64,000 nt of DNA. It comes from Aquatica leii. Lineage: Eukaryota > Arthropoda > Insecta > Coleoptera > Lampyridae. The notes under the pieces are model-generated. The model worked only from the letters and a program-made list of their open reading frames with translations. It searched no databases and was not told where the DNA came from. Positions 48,241-60,044 of the stretch are shown one piece after another (the first letter of the stretch is position 1; every line of letters begins with the position of its first letter). Made by a program: the position numbers and the translations under genes. The stretch spans positions 47,178,837 through 47,242,836 of the forward strand of contig CM069438.1 in NCBI GenBank assembly GCA_035610365.1, written 5' to 3'.

Positions 48241-49861
48241 AAAAAAAAAGTATGTTCCACAATTAGATTCTTGATACTTACAATCTAGAATAAATGATAC
48301 GATGAATTCAAATTAGCAACTTACTTAAGTGTAATTAAATAATTGAATACAATTAAGAACTTTCTATATGAAATACGTCAAGAACAATTTCGAAGGAGGT
48401 TTGAGTCATATATCGCCATAAATGGATTCTAGAGATAAGGCGGGATCCACAGGTGTAAACTATTAACTCCAATAATACGGTTTCTGGAGGTTTCTGGATA
48501 AGCATTGCCATTTAAGAAAAAGTTATGATTTCCGCAAATTAATGCCACTACGAAAACTGTTTTGAAATCCCCGAAAACTCGCTGAAAGAATTTCAAACGT
48601 ATTGAAAGAAACCTTGGTCGACGTTATCTAAATTATCTGCAAACGCCAACTTGATTAAAAAAATCGTTTAATCTTGCTAGTAACTAAACAATTTTTTAAC
48701 AGTGTAATAGCTACAAGCGTAATAAAATTAACCGACAATAAAACCTAAATAGAAAGAAGAATTACTTCCACTGTTAGCGAATTTTTTGCGTTTGCGATCT
48801 TCTCATGTAAATGTCAAATAAAAACTAAACGTTGTACAAACAGTAGAGTCTGCAAACAGTGGCGTCGTAAATTTTAATTAGAATCATTACTATTAGAAAT
48901 TGCATAAATAATGACATGTAACATATTGACTTACAGTCCGATTATTACCACGTAATTGTAAACTTAAAAATCATGATAAAACAGGATTTATTACACCTTT
49001 CGCATTTTTCACTTTCGCTGCTTGCTCTTTGGTTTACGCAATGCTTTAGCGACATTTGAAAGTTTCGCGCTAAGTTAACTATTTTAATGGTAGAAAAATG
49101 TGAAACACTTTTTCCTATTTTGTTTCTGGTGTTTATACCCTATCCGTAAAAAAATAGTTTTTTGCTTATTACATAGCCTAGAGTATGTATTTTAAACCCA
49201 CAAAACAAAACTGTAAGTTTCTGTAAGTTGTTTGTCATGATCATTGTCTTTTTGGATTTAATACTTTTGTTGACCATTATAGTATATAATGAGACACAAT
49301 GTGGGCGACAGTAAGACAACATATTGTATGCAGGTATTTCAGTTAAAATTGAAGCACGATTTACTAAATACGTAAAAATAAAATATTTAGTTTCAAAAAA
49401 TTTGTAAGTAGTAGTTCAGCGAATATCTAGATTACTGAAATTTGTCTCAATGATGATGGCCATATCATTTTAATATCGCTTTCCGCCACGGTTGCTAAAT
49501 CTGGTTCGTCTGGAAGGAAGAATGTTTCAACAACTTTTAGGTTTCTATTCTACTTATGGAGTTCAGTTTTTTCTTCTGAAAAACTTTCAAATGATGAAGA
49601 ATTGAAATCACTTTCAAACGAAACGAAGTGTTTCCTTTTTTGGAGTATCAGTAGCCATAATTTATTTTCCTTTTTTTTAGTGGAATTATTTTTTACGATT
49701 GTTTTTAGGTATCCTTAAATATCTTGGATACATACAAAAGTGTTTGGTGTCTGATTTTTAAATGTATAGAAAATTTCTTCACAACATGGTGTAGATAAAT
49801 TTGAAATTGAGCTTGAGCTAGACGTTGCTGAAGGAACTACAGGATTAAATCAATCAGTTAC

Positions 49862-50540
49862 AATACTTGGCTAGAAATTGTCATCTAAGAAAAGGTTTTT
49901 GTCAAAAGAGAATATGCCAGTTTTCCGGAATTCGGATGAAATATTAGCAGAGGTCATAGCACATTGTAATGCTATACTGATACATTGAGGAATGTCATAA
50001 AACGTCATAGACACTTCAAGATGATTTGAAAACCATGAGTCAACGGCAGCGTTGTAATATCCTTTAAACGAAGAAAAACCTAAAACATCAAGGGGCTGTA
50101 GCTTATTGCTACAATGAGGTGGAAAAGTCAAAATAGTTATTCCATTAGCTTTAGCTAATTATAGACATTCTATAAAAATATTATTTTAACGGTTGTCTTG
50201 GACGATTTAGTATATTTTATACAGAATTTTATGACATTTATAAAAAGTGCAGCGTTCATCTAGCCTGAGACGTTGGCAAATCCAAGTGCTCCAGAATAAG
50301 CACTTTGTAGCATATAAAATTTTAAATACTTGTGAGCAAAGACCATAACTGGTGGAATTGTGTTACCAGAAGGATTCATAAAACAACAGGTAGTCCCTAA
50401 CGTACCTCTATTACCAGTACTTTTACCAGTAGTGACTTTGGTAACTTGTTTGACCTCTCTACCTGCAATCACTTTCTATGGTTTCTGTACTGTTGTAGTT
50501 CCAGTTTCGTCGAAATTCTAAAGACGAAAACCATCTGCAT
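49862..50540 (-). pseudogene. Pogo/Tigger-like transposase remnant, copy a
   Basis: The minus strand reads NFDETGTTTVQKP (first catalytic Asp), VIAGREVKQVTKVTTG, RGTLGTTCCFMNPSGNTIPP, then stops, then LTFPPHCSNKLQPLDVLGFS (third Asp), FKGYYNAAVDSWF and FRKTGIFSFDKNLFLDDNF. This is the DDE_1 domain of Tigger/jerky-type pogo elements. The stretch holding the second Asp is lost (compare copy c). The N-terminal DNA-binding domains are not found. 49000-49680 upstream of the frame end is non-coding in all copies. Confidence 0.75.
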
Positions 50541-50899
50541 TCTCCAGTTTGTGAAAAAAAAATTGATAACAATTAAACGATGTAGAACGGGACAAGCTAC
50601 AATTTTCAGGTTGGCAAATACTTACTGCAGAATGTCGTTTCAAGAAGCCTCTCATCCATTATAAACCAGCACGTTGTGTACATCGTTAAGAATTTACGTT
50701 TGCGTGTGTTTTGGTTTGTTATCTCAGATCTTTGGTAATGCTGGCGAAATACAAACCGATCGCAAAATACGCGCACAATAATAGATACGCCACGACCAAA
50801 CGTGTCATATGTCTCTTATATACGTGTATATACATACATGTATAAATGTGTACAAATCTGTTTACTTTTTGTTTTGCTTTTTTAATTTTTGTAATTTAA

Positions 50900-50917
50900 T
50901 AGCGCCCAACGTGGGGC
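50900..50917 (+). other. Primer-binding site, copy b (one changed base)
   Basis: The same 18-base site as in copy a, with TAGCGCC in place of TGGCGCC. The change is shared with copy c. Confidence 0.7.
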
Positions 50918-51520
50918 TGTTTTAACGCGATTCTAAAATTAACGAATTGTGCAAATAGTACTAGAAACTCATAAAAAAATGCAGAAACTTTTAATAATGC
51001 AATAAACGTAAGAAAACTTTAAGAAAAAGCTTATCATAAGTACAATTTCATCTTATTGAAGATGCACGCAAAATTTACGACTTTACTTTTTACAATTTTA
51101 CAAAATTTTAAAAGAAGAAACTGATAAATTTATCGCTTCTTTCACGGTGCCTGACAAATACTCATTGCTTAGGATTGACAAACTTTTGCTTAACACTTAA
51201 CAAATGCTTTACATGTCTACTATTTGTTACCAATCTTTTTGATAGTAACAACCACATTACTATGGCTAGCTACAATGTCGCCTAGTTCAGAAACTATATT
51301 AAAAAAAACTAGGCGCCACCTTTTGTAATAATAAAAACCTTGGTTTGGAGACACCAAAAGTACATCTAAACACGCTATGAATCGAATAAGATATAGCAAA
51401 AAAAAACAATCGAGAACAATGTAACAAGCGTATATAATTTTATTTTAATGTAACATGTACTTCTTCTAAATTTGTTTTAACAAAACAATTGATCAACAAC
51501 ACTAGTACTATCAAACCCTG

Positions 51521-52460
51521 TGTAACGTTAAAATAAGAAATTAGTAGTTAAATTCGCGAGTATGGAAAATTTCTCGTTAGTATGAAATTTGTCAGGACCT
51601 TTCTGCTCTTGCGCCAGACTGTCACATTTTCGACAGCATATTCACAATTCATTTTACATTGGATTTTTGGCGAGTTCATTACTTGTATGCCCGGGTTAAC
51701 CTTCACTGTTAAATTGTGTCACGCTGCTAATTTAATATGCGTTTATTTGTGGAAGGTTGAAACGGGCGGATTTTGGTAGCCACCAATTGTTCGGCGTTAT
51801 CAGTCAAGATAACTAACAGGTGGTCTTATTCGGAATATTCCATGACGTCGAAGTATTGATACGTCTTTATCATATCCACCGTCAAAGGTTGAGAACCGCC
51901 AGGACAATCCTTTCTTTTACGAAGACAAACATGGAAAATTTAATTGATTAAGTCACAGGGAAACGCTGCGCACTTACGGTCGTAATAATTGGATGCCAAA
52001 CAAACCTTTTTTATTTGTGTTAAACGTATATGCTCGTTCCGATCTGGGTTTAATAGTATTTTTTAGGTACATCAAGTACGGAGGTTAGCTAACTTTCCGA
52101 CTGAGGTAAAGCCTACCTGTAAGTATTACTACTTTCAATTTTTTATTTGTGTTTCGGGGACTAGGTCGTTTAGGACCGTACGTGCATGTTAACTTAACAC
52201 AATTAATTGTATTTTTGTGTTTCGCGAATTTATCAGTTGTGCACATCGAATCTCGAAGGCTTAATTTGTTTGATTTGTCTATAATTTAAATACATGTACT
52301 TATAAATTCAGACGCTATGTGTACGTAATTATTTAGTCCGACAAGGGCAGTTTGTTGTACGGTGTGTTGCTCGCCACTCGGCGCAATTTCTAATTTAATC
52401 GGCCTACGTATAAATGTCAAGAATTTACATTTCTATGCTTATTTCAACTTATGTGATACA

Positions 52461-52502
<42 letters not shown>

Positions 52503-52752
52503 GGTGTTATTACTTTTGTAGTGTTGTTTATTCTTCGCTTACTACGAGGAGAGTTAGACGGTATCCCTCGACTTTAATTTTTCATCGTCTTGGCGCCTTT
52601 TTCTGGCTTCACGTTATAATCACACATAACAAAGCCTGCAATCCCTCTCCAAAGAAGCTGTGCTAGCCGTTGCTTTGTTTGGTTATGAGAAAACCGGTGG
52701 GAGATTGTATTTTTGACAGTTCAACTCTAGAAACCCGAGTTTCTCGTAACAC
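51521..52752. mobile_element. Solo LTR in copy b, TSD CCTG
   Basis: Starts TGTAACGTTAAAATAAG and ends TTTCTCGTAACA. The left flank is CCTG (51517-51520); the right flank has drifted to CCGG. Copy a has the empty site (AAAGCCTGTAACCGC near 39275). Inside are an AATAAA at 52460, an AT microsatellite, and an R-U5-like segment with TTGGCGCC. Confidence 0.8.
52465..52501. repeat. (AT)n microsatellite
   Basis: About 18 AT units directly after an AATAAA; the matching place in copy c has only a few, so it expanded after the b/c duplication. Confidence 0.9.
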
Positions 52753-52918
52753 CGGTTGCAACCGCTAGTTTCTACTGTAACTCAGCTTAAAGTAAACGAT
52801 TAACTTCAAATTTCCACACCTGATCAGATAAATTTAGCTATAAGAAACAAAAAAAAATCCAACTCGTTACTAATCTTCTAATTAGTTTAAGTATTTACAG
52901 CTTCTAAAAGAAACAAAC

Positions 52919-52949
52919 TCAGCGGCTTAGGTACGTTCTAAGCCGCTGA
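52919..52949. repeat. Perfect 12-bp hairpin, copy b
   Basis: TCAGCGGCTTAG and CTAAGCCGCTGA flank a 7-base loop. CTAAG follows a few bases later. Copy a lacks the left arm. Confidence 0.8.
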
Positions 52950-53885
52950 CTCTAAGTACAATCGAGAAAACAATTAGTACTATTTATAACCATCGACAAA
53001 AAAAACTATCCAATACGTAATCAAAAACAAGAAGAAGATTCAATAATTAGTAACCACTGATAAACCACTCCAAAGATTAAAGCTAATTAAAAGATGGTAA
53101 ATTTATAACTAAAAATAAAAAAGTTTAGTATGATCCACAGTTAGATTCATGATAGTTACACTGTAGAATAAATAATACGATGAATTCAAATTAGCAGCTT
53201 ACTTAAGGGTAATTAGATAAATGAATACAATTGAGAACTTTTACTATAAAATACGTCAAGAACAATTTCGAAGGAGGTTTGAGTCATACACCGCCCTAAA
53301 TGGATTCTAGAGATAAGGCGGGATCCACAGGTGTAAACCATTAACTCTAATAATATGGCTTCTGGAGGTTTCTGGATAAGCATTGCCATTTAAGAAAAAA
53401 GTATGATTTCCGCAAATTAATGCCACTACGAAAACTGTTTTGAAATCCCCGAAAACTCGCTGAAAGAATTTCAAATGTATTGAAAGAAACCTTAGTCGAC
53501 GTTATCTAAATTATCTGCAAACGCCAACTTCATTAAAAAAATCGTTTAATCTTGCTAGTAACTAAACAATTTTTTAACAGTGTAATAGCTACAAGCGTAA
53601 TAAAATTAGCCGACAATAAAACTTAAATAGAAAGAAGAATTACTTCCAATTTAACGGATAGTTTCTTAACAAAAGCAACTGTTAACAGCGAATTTTTTGC
53701 GTTTGCGATCTTCTCATGTAAATGTCAAATAAAAACTAAACGTTTTACAAACAGTGGAGTCCGCAAACAGTGGCGTCTTGAATTTTAATTAAAATCATTA
53801 TTTTTAGAAAATGCATAAATAATGACATGTAACATATTGACTTTCAGTACGGTTATTACCAGGTACTTGTCAAACTTAAAGATCA

Positions 53886-54256
53886 TGATAAAAGAGGATT
53901 GGATTCATGGCGCGAACGCGTTAAAAACACCGACGCAATCGACGGTACCAGCCTAGAAGTGGGAGAACACCTACCCGCTGGCGGTAATCTGGACTGGACT
54001 ACGTGGAAAAGCCTAAACCGCCTACGCACTAGAACTGGCAGATCCAAAGTCAACATGACCAAGTGGGGGTACTCTAGCGACAGCGATTTATGCGACTGCG
54101 GGGAAAGACAGACCATGGAACATCTTCCGATCTGCCGACTTCTCGACGAAAAATGCACCATAGAGAACCTCACCGCAGCCACCGACAGAGCCATAGCCTG
54201 TGCTCGCCACTGGAAGGACATATGAAACTTTTGGCTTAAGGACTCGAGAAGAAGAA
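53886..54256 (+). mobile_element. 5'-truncated LINE 3' end inserted in copy b
   Basis: A GC-richer block whose frame (53899-54225, 108 codons) reads WKSLNRLRTRTGRSKVNMTK, WGYSSDSDLCDCGERQTMEH, LPICRLLDEKC and ends ARHWKDI. This is the C-terminal region with a CxCG...QTxxHLxxCP-type finger of a common LINE family in animals. It ends in an AGAAGAAGAATA tail. It replaces the segment that copies a and c keep between GATAAAACAGG and AGTGGAATTA. Confidence 0.7.
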
Positions 54257-54441
54257 TAAGTGGAATTATTTTTTACGATTGTTTTTAGGTATCCTTAAAT
54301 ATCTTGGATACTTACAAAAGTGTTTGGTGTCTGATTTTCAAATGTATAGGAAATTTCTTCACAACATGGTGTAGATAAACTTGAAATTAAGCTTGAGCTA
54401 GACGTTGCTAAAAGAACTACAGGATTAAATCGATCAGTTAC

Positions 54442-55115
54442 GATACTTGGCTAAAAATTGTCATCTAAGAAAAGGTTTTTGTCAAAAGAGAATATGCCAG
54501 TTTTCCGGAATTCGGATGAAATATTAGCAGAGGTCATAGCACATTGTAATGCTATATTGATACATTGAGGAATGTCATAAAACGTCATAGACACTTCAAG
54601 ATGATTTAGAAACCATGAGTCAACAGCAGCGTTGTAATATCCTTTAAACGAAGAAAAACCTAAAACATCAAGGGGCTGTAGCTTATTGCTACAATGAGGT
54701 GGAAAAGTCAAAATAGTTATTCCATTAGCTTTAGCTAATTATAGACATTCTATAAAAATATTATTTTAACGGTTGTCTTGGACGATTTAGTATATTTTAT
54801 ACAGAATTTTATGACATTTATAAAAAGTGCAGCGTTCATCTAGCCTGAGACGTTGGCAAATCCAAGTACTCCCGAATAAGCTCTTTGTAGCATATAAAAT
54901 TTCAAATACTTGTGGGGAAAGACCATAACTGGTGGAATTGTGTTACCAGAAGGATTCATAAAACAACAGGTAGTCACTAACGTACCTCATTTACCAGTAC
55001 TTTTACTAGTAGTGACTTTGCTAACTTGTTTGACCTCTCTACCTGCAATCACTTTCTATGGTTTCTGTACTGTTGTAGTTCCAGTTTCGTCAAAATTCTA
55101 AAGACAAAAACCATC
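54442..55115 (-). pseudogene. Pogo/Tigger-like transposase remnant, copy b
   Basis: Nearly identical to copy a, with the same loss of the second catalytic Asp segment and the same stops, so the element was already dead before the tandem duplication. The open part again runs from MTFPPHCSNKLQPLDV to LDDNF (54711-54451). Confidence 0.75.
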
Positions 55116-55479
55116 TGCATTCTCCAGTTTGTGAAAAAAAAATTGATAACAATTAAACGATGTAGAACGGGACAAGCTACAATTTTCAGGTTGGCAAATA
55201 CTTACTGCCGAATGTCGTTTCAAGAAGCCTCTCATCCATTATAAACCAGCACGTTGTGTACATTGTTAAAAATTTACGTTTGCGTGTGATTTGGTTTGTT
55301 ATCTCAGACATTTGGTAATGCTGGCGAAATACAAACCGATCGCAAAATACGCGCACAATAATAGATATGCCACGACCAAACGTGTCATATGTCTCTTATA
55401 TACGTGTATATACATACATGTATAAATGTGTACAAATCTGTTTACTTTTAGTTTTTTTGTTTTAATTTTTTTAATTTAA

Positions 55480-55497
55480 TAGCGCCCAACGTGGGGC
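55480..55497 (+). other. Primer-binding site, copy c (one changed base)
   Basis: Identical to the copy b site, including the G-to-A change, which supports a late b/c duplication. Confidence 0.7.
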
Positions 55498-56095
55498 TGT
55501 TTTAACGCGATTCTAAAATTAACGAATTCTGCAAATGGTACTCATACAAAAATTCAGAAACTTTTAATAATGCAATAAACGTAAGAAAACTTTAAGAAAA
55601 AGCTTATCATAAGCACAATTTCATCTTATTGAAGATGCACGCAAAATTTACGACTTTACTTTTTACAATTTTACAAACTTTTAAAAGAAGAAACTGATAA
55701 ATTCATCGCTTCTTTTACGGTGCCTGACAAATACTCATTGCTTAGGATTGACAAACTTTTGCTTAACGCTTAACAAATGCTTTACATGTCTACTATTTGT
55801 TACCAATCTTTTTGATAGTACCAACCACATTACTATGGCTAGCTACAATGTCGCCTAGTTCAGAAACTATATTAAAAAAAAACTAGGCGCCACTCTTTGT
55901 AAGAATAAAAACCTTGATTTGGAGACACCAAAAGTACATCTAAACACACTATGAAGCGAATAAGATATAGCAAAAAAAAAACAATCGAGAACAATGTAAC
56001 AAGCGTATATAATTTTATTTTAATGTAACATGTACTTCTTCTAAATTTGTTTTAACAAAACAATTGATCAACAACACTAGTGCTATCAAACCCTG

Positions 56096-57283
56096 TGTAA
56101 CGTTAAAATAAGAAATTAGTAGTTCAATTCGCGAGTATGGAAAATTTCTCGTTAGTATGAAATTTGTCAGGACCTTTCTGCTCTTGCGCCAGACTGTCAC
56201 ATTTTCGACAGCATATTCACAATTCATTTTACATTAGATTTTTGGCGAGTTCATTACTTGTATGCCCGGGTTAACCTTCACCGTTAAATTGTGTCACGCT
56301 GCTAATTTAATATGCGTTTATTTGTGGAAGGTTAAAACGGGCGGATTTTGGTATCCACCAATTGTTCGGCGTTATCAGTCAAGATAACTAACAGGTGGTT
56401 TTATTCGGAATATTCCGTGACGTCGAAGTATTGATACGTCTTTATCATATCCACCGTCAAAGGTTGAGAATCGCCTGGACAATCCTTTTTTTTACGAAGA
56501 CAAACATGGAAAATTTAATTGCTTAAGTCACAGGGAAACGCTGCGCACTTACGGTCGTAATAATTGGATGCCAAACAAACCTTTTTTATTTGTGTTAAAC
56601 GTATATGCTCGTTCCGATCTGGGTTTAATGGTATTTTTTAGGTACATCAAGTACGGAGATTAGCTAACTTTCCGACTGAGGTAAAGCCTACCTGTAAGTA
56701 TTACTACTTTCAATTTTTTATTTGTGTTTTGGGGACTAGGTCGTTTAGGACCGTACGTGCATGTTAACTTAACACAATTAATTGTATTTTTGTGTTTCGC
56801 GAATTTATCAGTTGTGCACATGGAATATCGAAGGCTTAATTTGTTTGATTTGTCTACAATTTAAATACATGTATTTATAAATTTAGACGCTATGTGTACG
56901 TAATTATTTAGTCCGACAAGGGCAGTTTGTTGTACGGTGTGTTGCTCGCCACTCGGCGCAATTTCTAATTTAATCAGCCTACGTTTAAATGTGGTCAAGA
57001 ATTTACATTTCTACGCTTATTTCAACTTCTGTGATACAATAAATATACGTATATATTCGGTGTTATTACTTTTGTAGTGTTATTTATTCTTCGCTTACTA
57101 CGAGGAGAGTTAGACGGTATCTTTCGACTTTAATTTTTTATCGTCTTGGCGCCACACATAACAAAACCTGCGATCCCTCTCCGAAGAAGCTGTGCTAGCC
57201 GTTGCTTTGTTTGGTTATGAGAAGACCGGTGGGACATTGTATTTTTGACAGTTCAACTCTAGAAACCCGAGTTTCTCGTAACA
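56096..57283. mobile_element. Solo LTR in copy c, TSD CCTG
   Basis: The same LTR insertion as in copy b at the same position, with CCTG on both sides (56092-56095, 57284-57287). It lacks the expanded AT tract. Inherited by duplication rather than inserted twice. Confidence 0.85.
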
Positions 57284-57447
57284 CCTGTAACCGCTAGTTT
57301 CTATTGTAACTCAGCTTAAAGTAAACGATTAACTTCAAATTTTTACACCCGATCAGATAAATTTAGCTATAAGAAACAAAAAAAAATCCAACTCGTTAGT
57401 AATCTTCTAATTAGTTTAAGTACTTGCAGCTTCTAAAAGAAACAAAC

Positions 57448-57478
57448 TCAGCGGCTTAAGTACGTTCTAAGCCGCTGA
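57448..57478. repeat. Hairpin, copy c
   Basis: Same as in copy b with one base changed near the loop. Confidence 0.8.
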
Positions 57479-58804
57479 CTCTAAGTACAATCGAGAAAAC
57501 AATTAGTACTATTTATAACTACCGACAAAAAAAAACTATCCAATAAGTAATCAAAAACAAGAAGAAGATTCAATAATTAGTAACCACTGATTAACCACTC
57601 CAAAGATTAAAGCTAATTAAAAGATGGTAAATTTATAACTAAAAATAAAAAAGTTTAGTATGATCCACAGTTAGATTCCTGATAGTTACACTGTAGAATA
57701 AATGATACGGTGAATTCAAATTAGCAGCTTACTTAAGGGTAATTAGATAAATGAATACAATTAAGAACTTTTACTATAAAATACGTCAAGAACAATTTCG
57801 AATAAGGTTTGAGTCATCTATCGCCATAAATGGATTCTAGAGATAAAGCGAGATCCACATGTGTAAACTATTAACTCCAATAATACGCTTCTGGAGGTTT
57901 CTGGATAAGCATCGCCATTTAAGGAAAAAATTATGATTTTCGCAAATTAATGCCAGTGGGAAAGCTGTTATGAAACCACCGAAACCTCGCTGAAAGAATT
58001 TTAAACGTATTGAAAGAAACATGGTCGACGTTATCTTAATTATCTCCGATTTAAAAATTCGTTTAATCTTGTTGGTACCTAAACAAATTTTTGACAGTGT
58101 AATCACTACAAGCGTAATAAAATTAGCCGACAATGATAGTTAAATAAAAAGAAGAATTACTTACAATTTAGCGGATAGTTTCTTAACAAAAGCAATCCTT
58201 AACAGCAACTTAAACAATGTAAACAAAAGTGTTTTGCGTCTTTGATCTTGTCCCGTAAATGTCAAATAAAAATTAAACGTTTTACAAACAGTGGAGTCCG
58301 CAAACAGTGGCGTCGTGAATTTTAATTAGAATTATTACTTTCAGAAAATGCATAAATAATGACATGTAACATATTGACTCTCAGTCCGGTTATCACCAGG
58401 TACCTGTCAAACTTGAAGATCGCGATAAAACAGGGTTAATTACACCTTTTGGCATTTTTCACTCTCGCTGCTTGCCTTTTGGTTTACGCAATGTTCCAGC
58501 AACATTTGAAAGTTTTGCGTTAGGCTAACTAGTGTAACGGTATTAGAATAAAAAAATTATTAGTTAGTTACGGAAACAAAGTGTTAAATACAGAAATAAA
58601 AAATACAAATATTATTCGTTCAGCAAAAATCTAGATTACAGAAATTTGAGAAAAGAGTAGTATGCTTGCAATCGCTTCGTTTTACCATGAGCAATTGATG
58701 ATGACAATATCATTTTAATATCGCTTTCCGCTACGGTTGCTAAATCGGGTTCGTCTGAGAGGCAGAATGTTTCAGCAACCTTTAGGTTCCGACAATAAAT
58801 AAAA

Positions 58805-59245
58805 CTAAACGGCAACGCTGTAATATGCTTTAAACGGCAAATAAATTAAAACATCAAGGGGTTGTAGATTATTGCTAAAATGAGGTAGAAAAATCAAAAT
58901 ATATTTTTTATTAGCTTTAGTTAATTCTAGGCAAACTACAGAAAAGTGACTTTCATGGTTATCATAGACCAAGAGAACGTGATTTTCTTTGAACAATTTA
59001 ATATATTTTGTAAAGTACCTTTATCCAGCCTTGGCCAATCAGAATGTTCCAGAATATGCACTTTGTATCATATAAAGTTTCAAATACTTGTGGGGAAAGA
59101 CCATAACTGGTGGAATTACTAACCTACCTCTTTCACCACTAGTGACATAACTAACCTGGTTGACCTCTCTACCTGCAATCACTTTCTTTGGTTTCTATAC
59201 CATTGTAGTTCCAACTTCGTTGAGATTCCAAAGACGGAAACCATC
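58805..59245 (-). pseudogene. Pogo/Tigger-like transposase remnant, copy c
   Basis: A more diverged and shorter copy. It keeps HVLLVYDNHESHFSVVCLEL (second Asp) followed by FLPHFSNNLQPLDVL (third Asp), which copies a and b cannot show together. The C-terminal part after FKAYYSVAV is missing. Confidence 0.7.
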
Positions 59246-59520
59246 TGCAAAAGTTTCGTTTCTACTCAAACCATCCTCCAGTTTGTTAAAAAAGTTGGTA
59301 ACGATTAAACGATGTAGAACGGGACAAGCTACAATCTTCAGGTTGGCGAATACTTAATGCAGATTGTCGTTTCAAGAAACCTCTCATCTCATCTAAACCA
59401 GTACATTGTTAAAAATGTACGCTTGCGTGTGTTTCGGTTTGTTATCTCAGACATTTGATAATGCTGGCGGAATACGAACCAATCCCAAAAAAAAGCGCGC
59501 CATCCATCTCTTATATTCGT

Positions 59521-60044
59521 GTAACTTCCAATTTTAAGACAAGCAGATATAATCTGTTTTATATTTCAAATATGATGATGATTTGATGTGGAGTGTATCA
59601 ATTGTCTTCTCATTCCTGTTGAAGTCATTTAATGTTGTACGAAACGTAAGGCGTTAATTTTGGTGTACGCTGTAATTAAATTTTGAGGTTACATAGAAGG
59701 ATCGCATTATTAAAATTAATCATCAACCTCTCAATTGGCTAACGTCATTGCAATCTCTAAGTAAGCGTTTTGCTCGTTGAGCTTTGGTGTTACAAAGTTA
59801 CAACTCAAGTATTTTATACCTGAAAAAATTAACGTCAAAGCCGATTGTGTTTTACGGCCGTCTTTGGACGCTGGTCTACAACGAACTGTATCAGTTAGCA
59901 CCGCAACAAAAAAACAAGAAACCGATTCCAACATCCAACAAATATAGATACCTTTGAATCGGGCAACTCAAATTTAATTAATTGCACACTGTAGAGACAT
60001 GTGCAAAATGTCGTGTCGACAAAATCAAAAAACCCAATTGAGGA
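59521..60044. other. Spacer after the tandem array
   Basis: A minus-strand frame at 59934-59731 (67 codons) has no recognised family. Otherwise no features. Confidence 0.35.

Larger units (their letters stand above)
39641..48248 (+). mobile_element. R1-like non-LTR retrotransposon, split by an I/Nimb-like LINE
   Basis: It inserted in the tandem unit between AGTATGAT (39633-39640) and AGTATGTT (48249-48256), a near-perfect 8-bp target duplication; copies b and c keep the empty site. It has a run of 5' tandem repeats, an AT-rich ORF1 start, then, beyond the inner LINE (41337-46566), the second half of ORF2 and a short A tail at 48240. The rest of ORF1 and the whole endonuclease are missing, so the inner insertion came with a deletion, or the two halves stem from different copies. 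Confidence 0.75.
35096..50837 (+). repeat. Tandem composite repeat, copy a (two nested insertions)
   Basis: The copy begins ATGTATAAATGTGTACAAAT, has a tRNA-Lys-type primer site and a gypsy reverse-transcriptase scrap, and ends with a pogo/Tigger remnant on the minus strand. It is interrupted at 36310-38879 by a DNA transposon and at 39641-48248 by a LINE. Removing these and one target copy leaves about 4,560 bp, close to copy b. It lacks the solo LTR present in copies b and c. Confidence 0.8.
50838..55417 (+). repeat. Tandem composite repeat, copy b
   Basis: Starts at ATGTATAAATGTG (50838) directly after the end of copy a. Same order as copy a: primer site, short gypsy scrap, a solo LTR (51521-52752), the AGTATGATCCACAG segment (53127), a LINE 3' fragment (53886-54256) in place of about 690 bp, and the pogo remnant. 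It is nearly identical to copy c line by line, and more diverged from copy a. Confidence 0.85.
55418..59520 (+). repeat. Tandem composite repeat, copy c (3' end shorter)
   Basis: Same layout as copy b, with solo LTR at 56096-57283. Its pogo part (from about 58800) is shorter and more diverged, and the sequence leaves the unit near 59520 in a different context from copies a and b. It retains the pogo segment around DNHESH that copies a and b have lost. Confidence 0.75.

Noticed and set aside
54910..55244. Plus-strand frames in the pogo remnant
   Set aside because: They are antisense shadows of the minus-strand transposase, repeated at 50446-50664.
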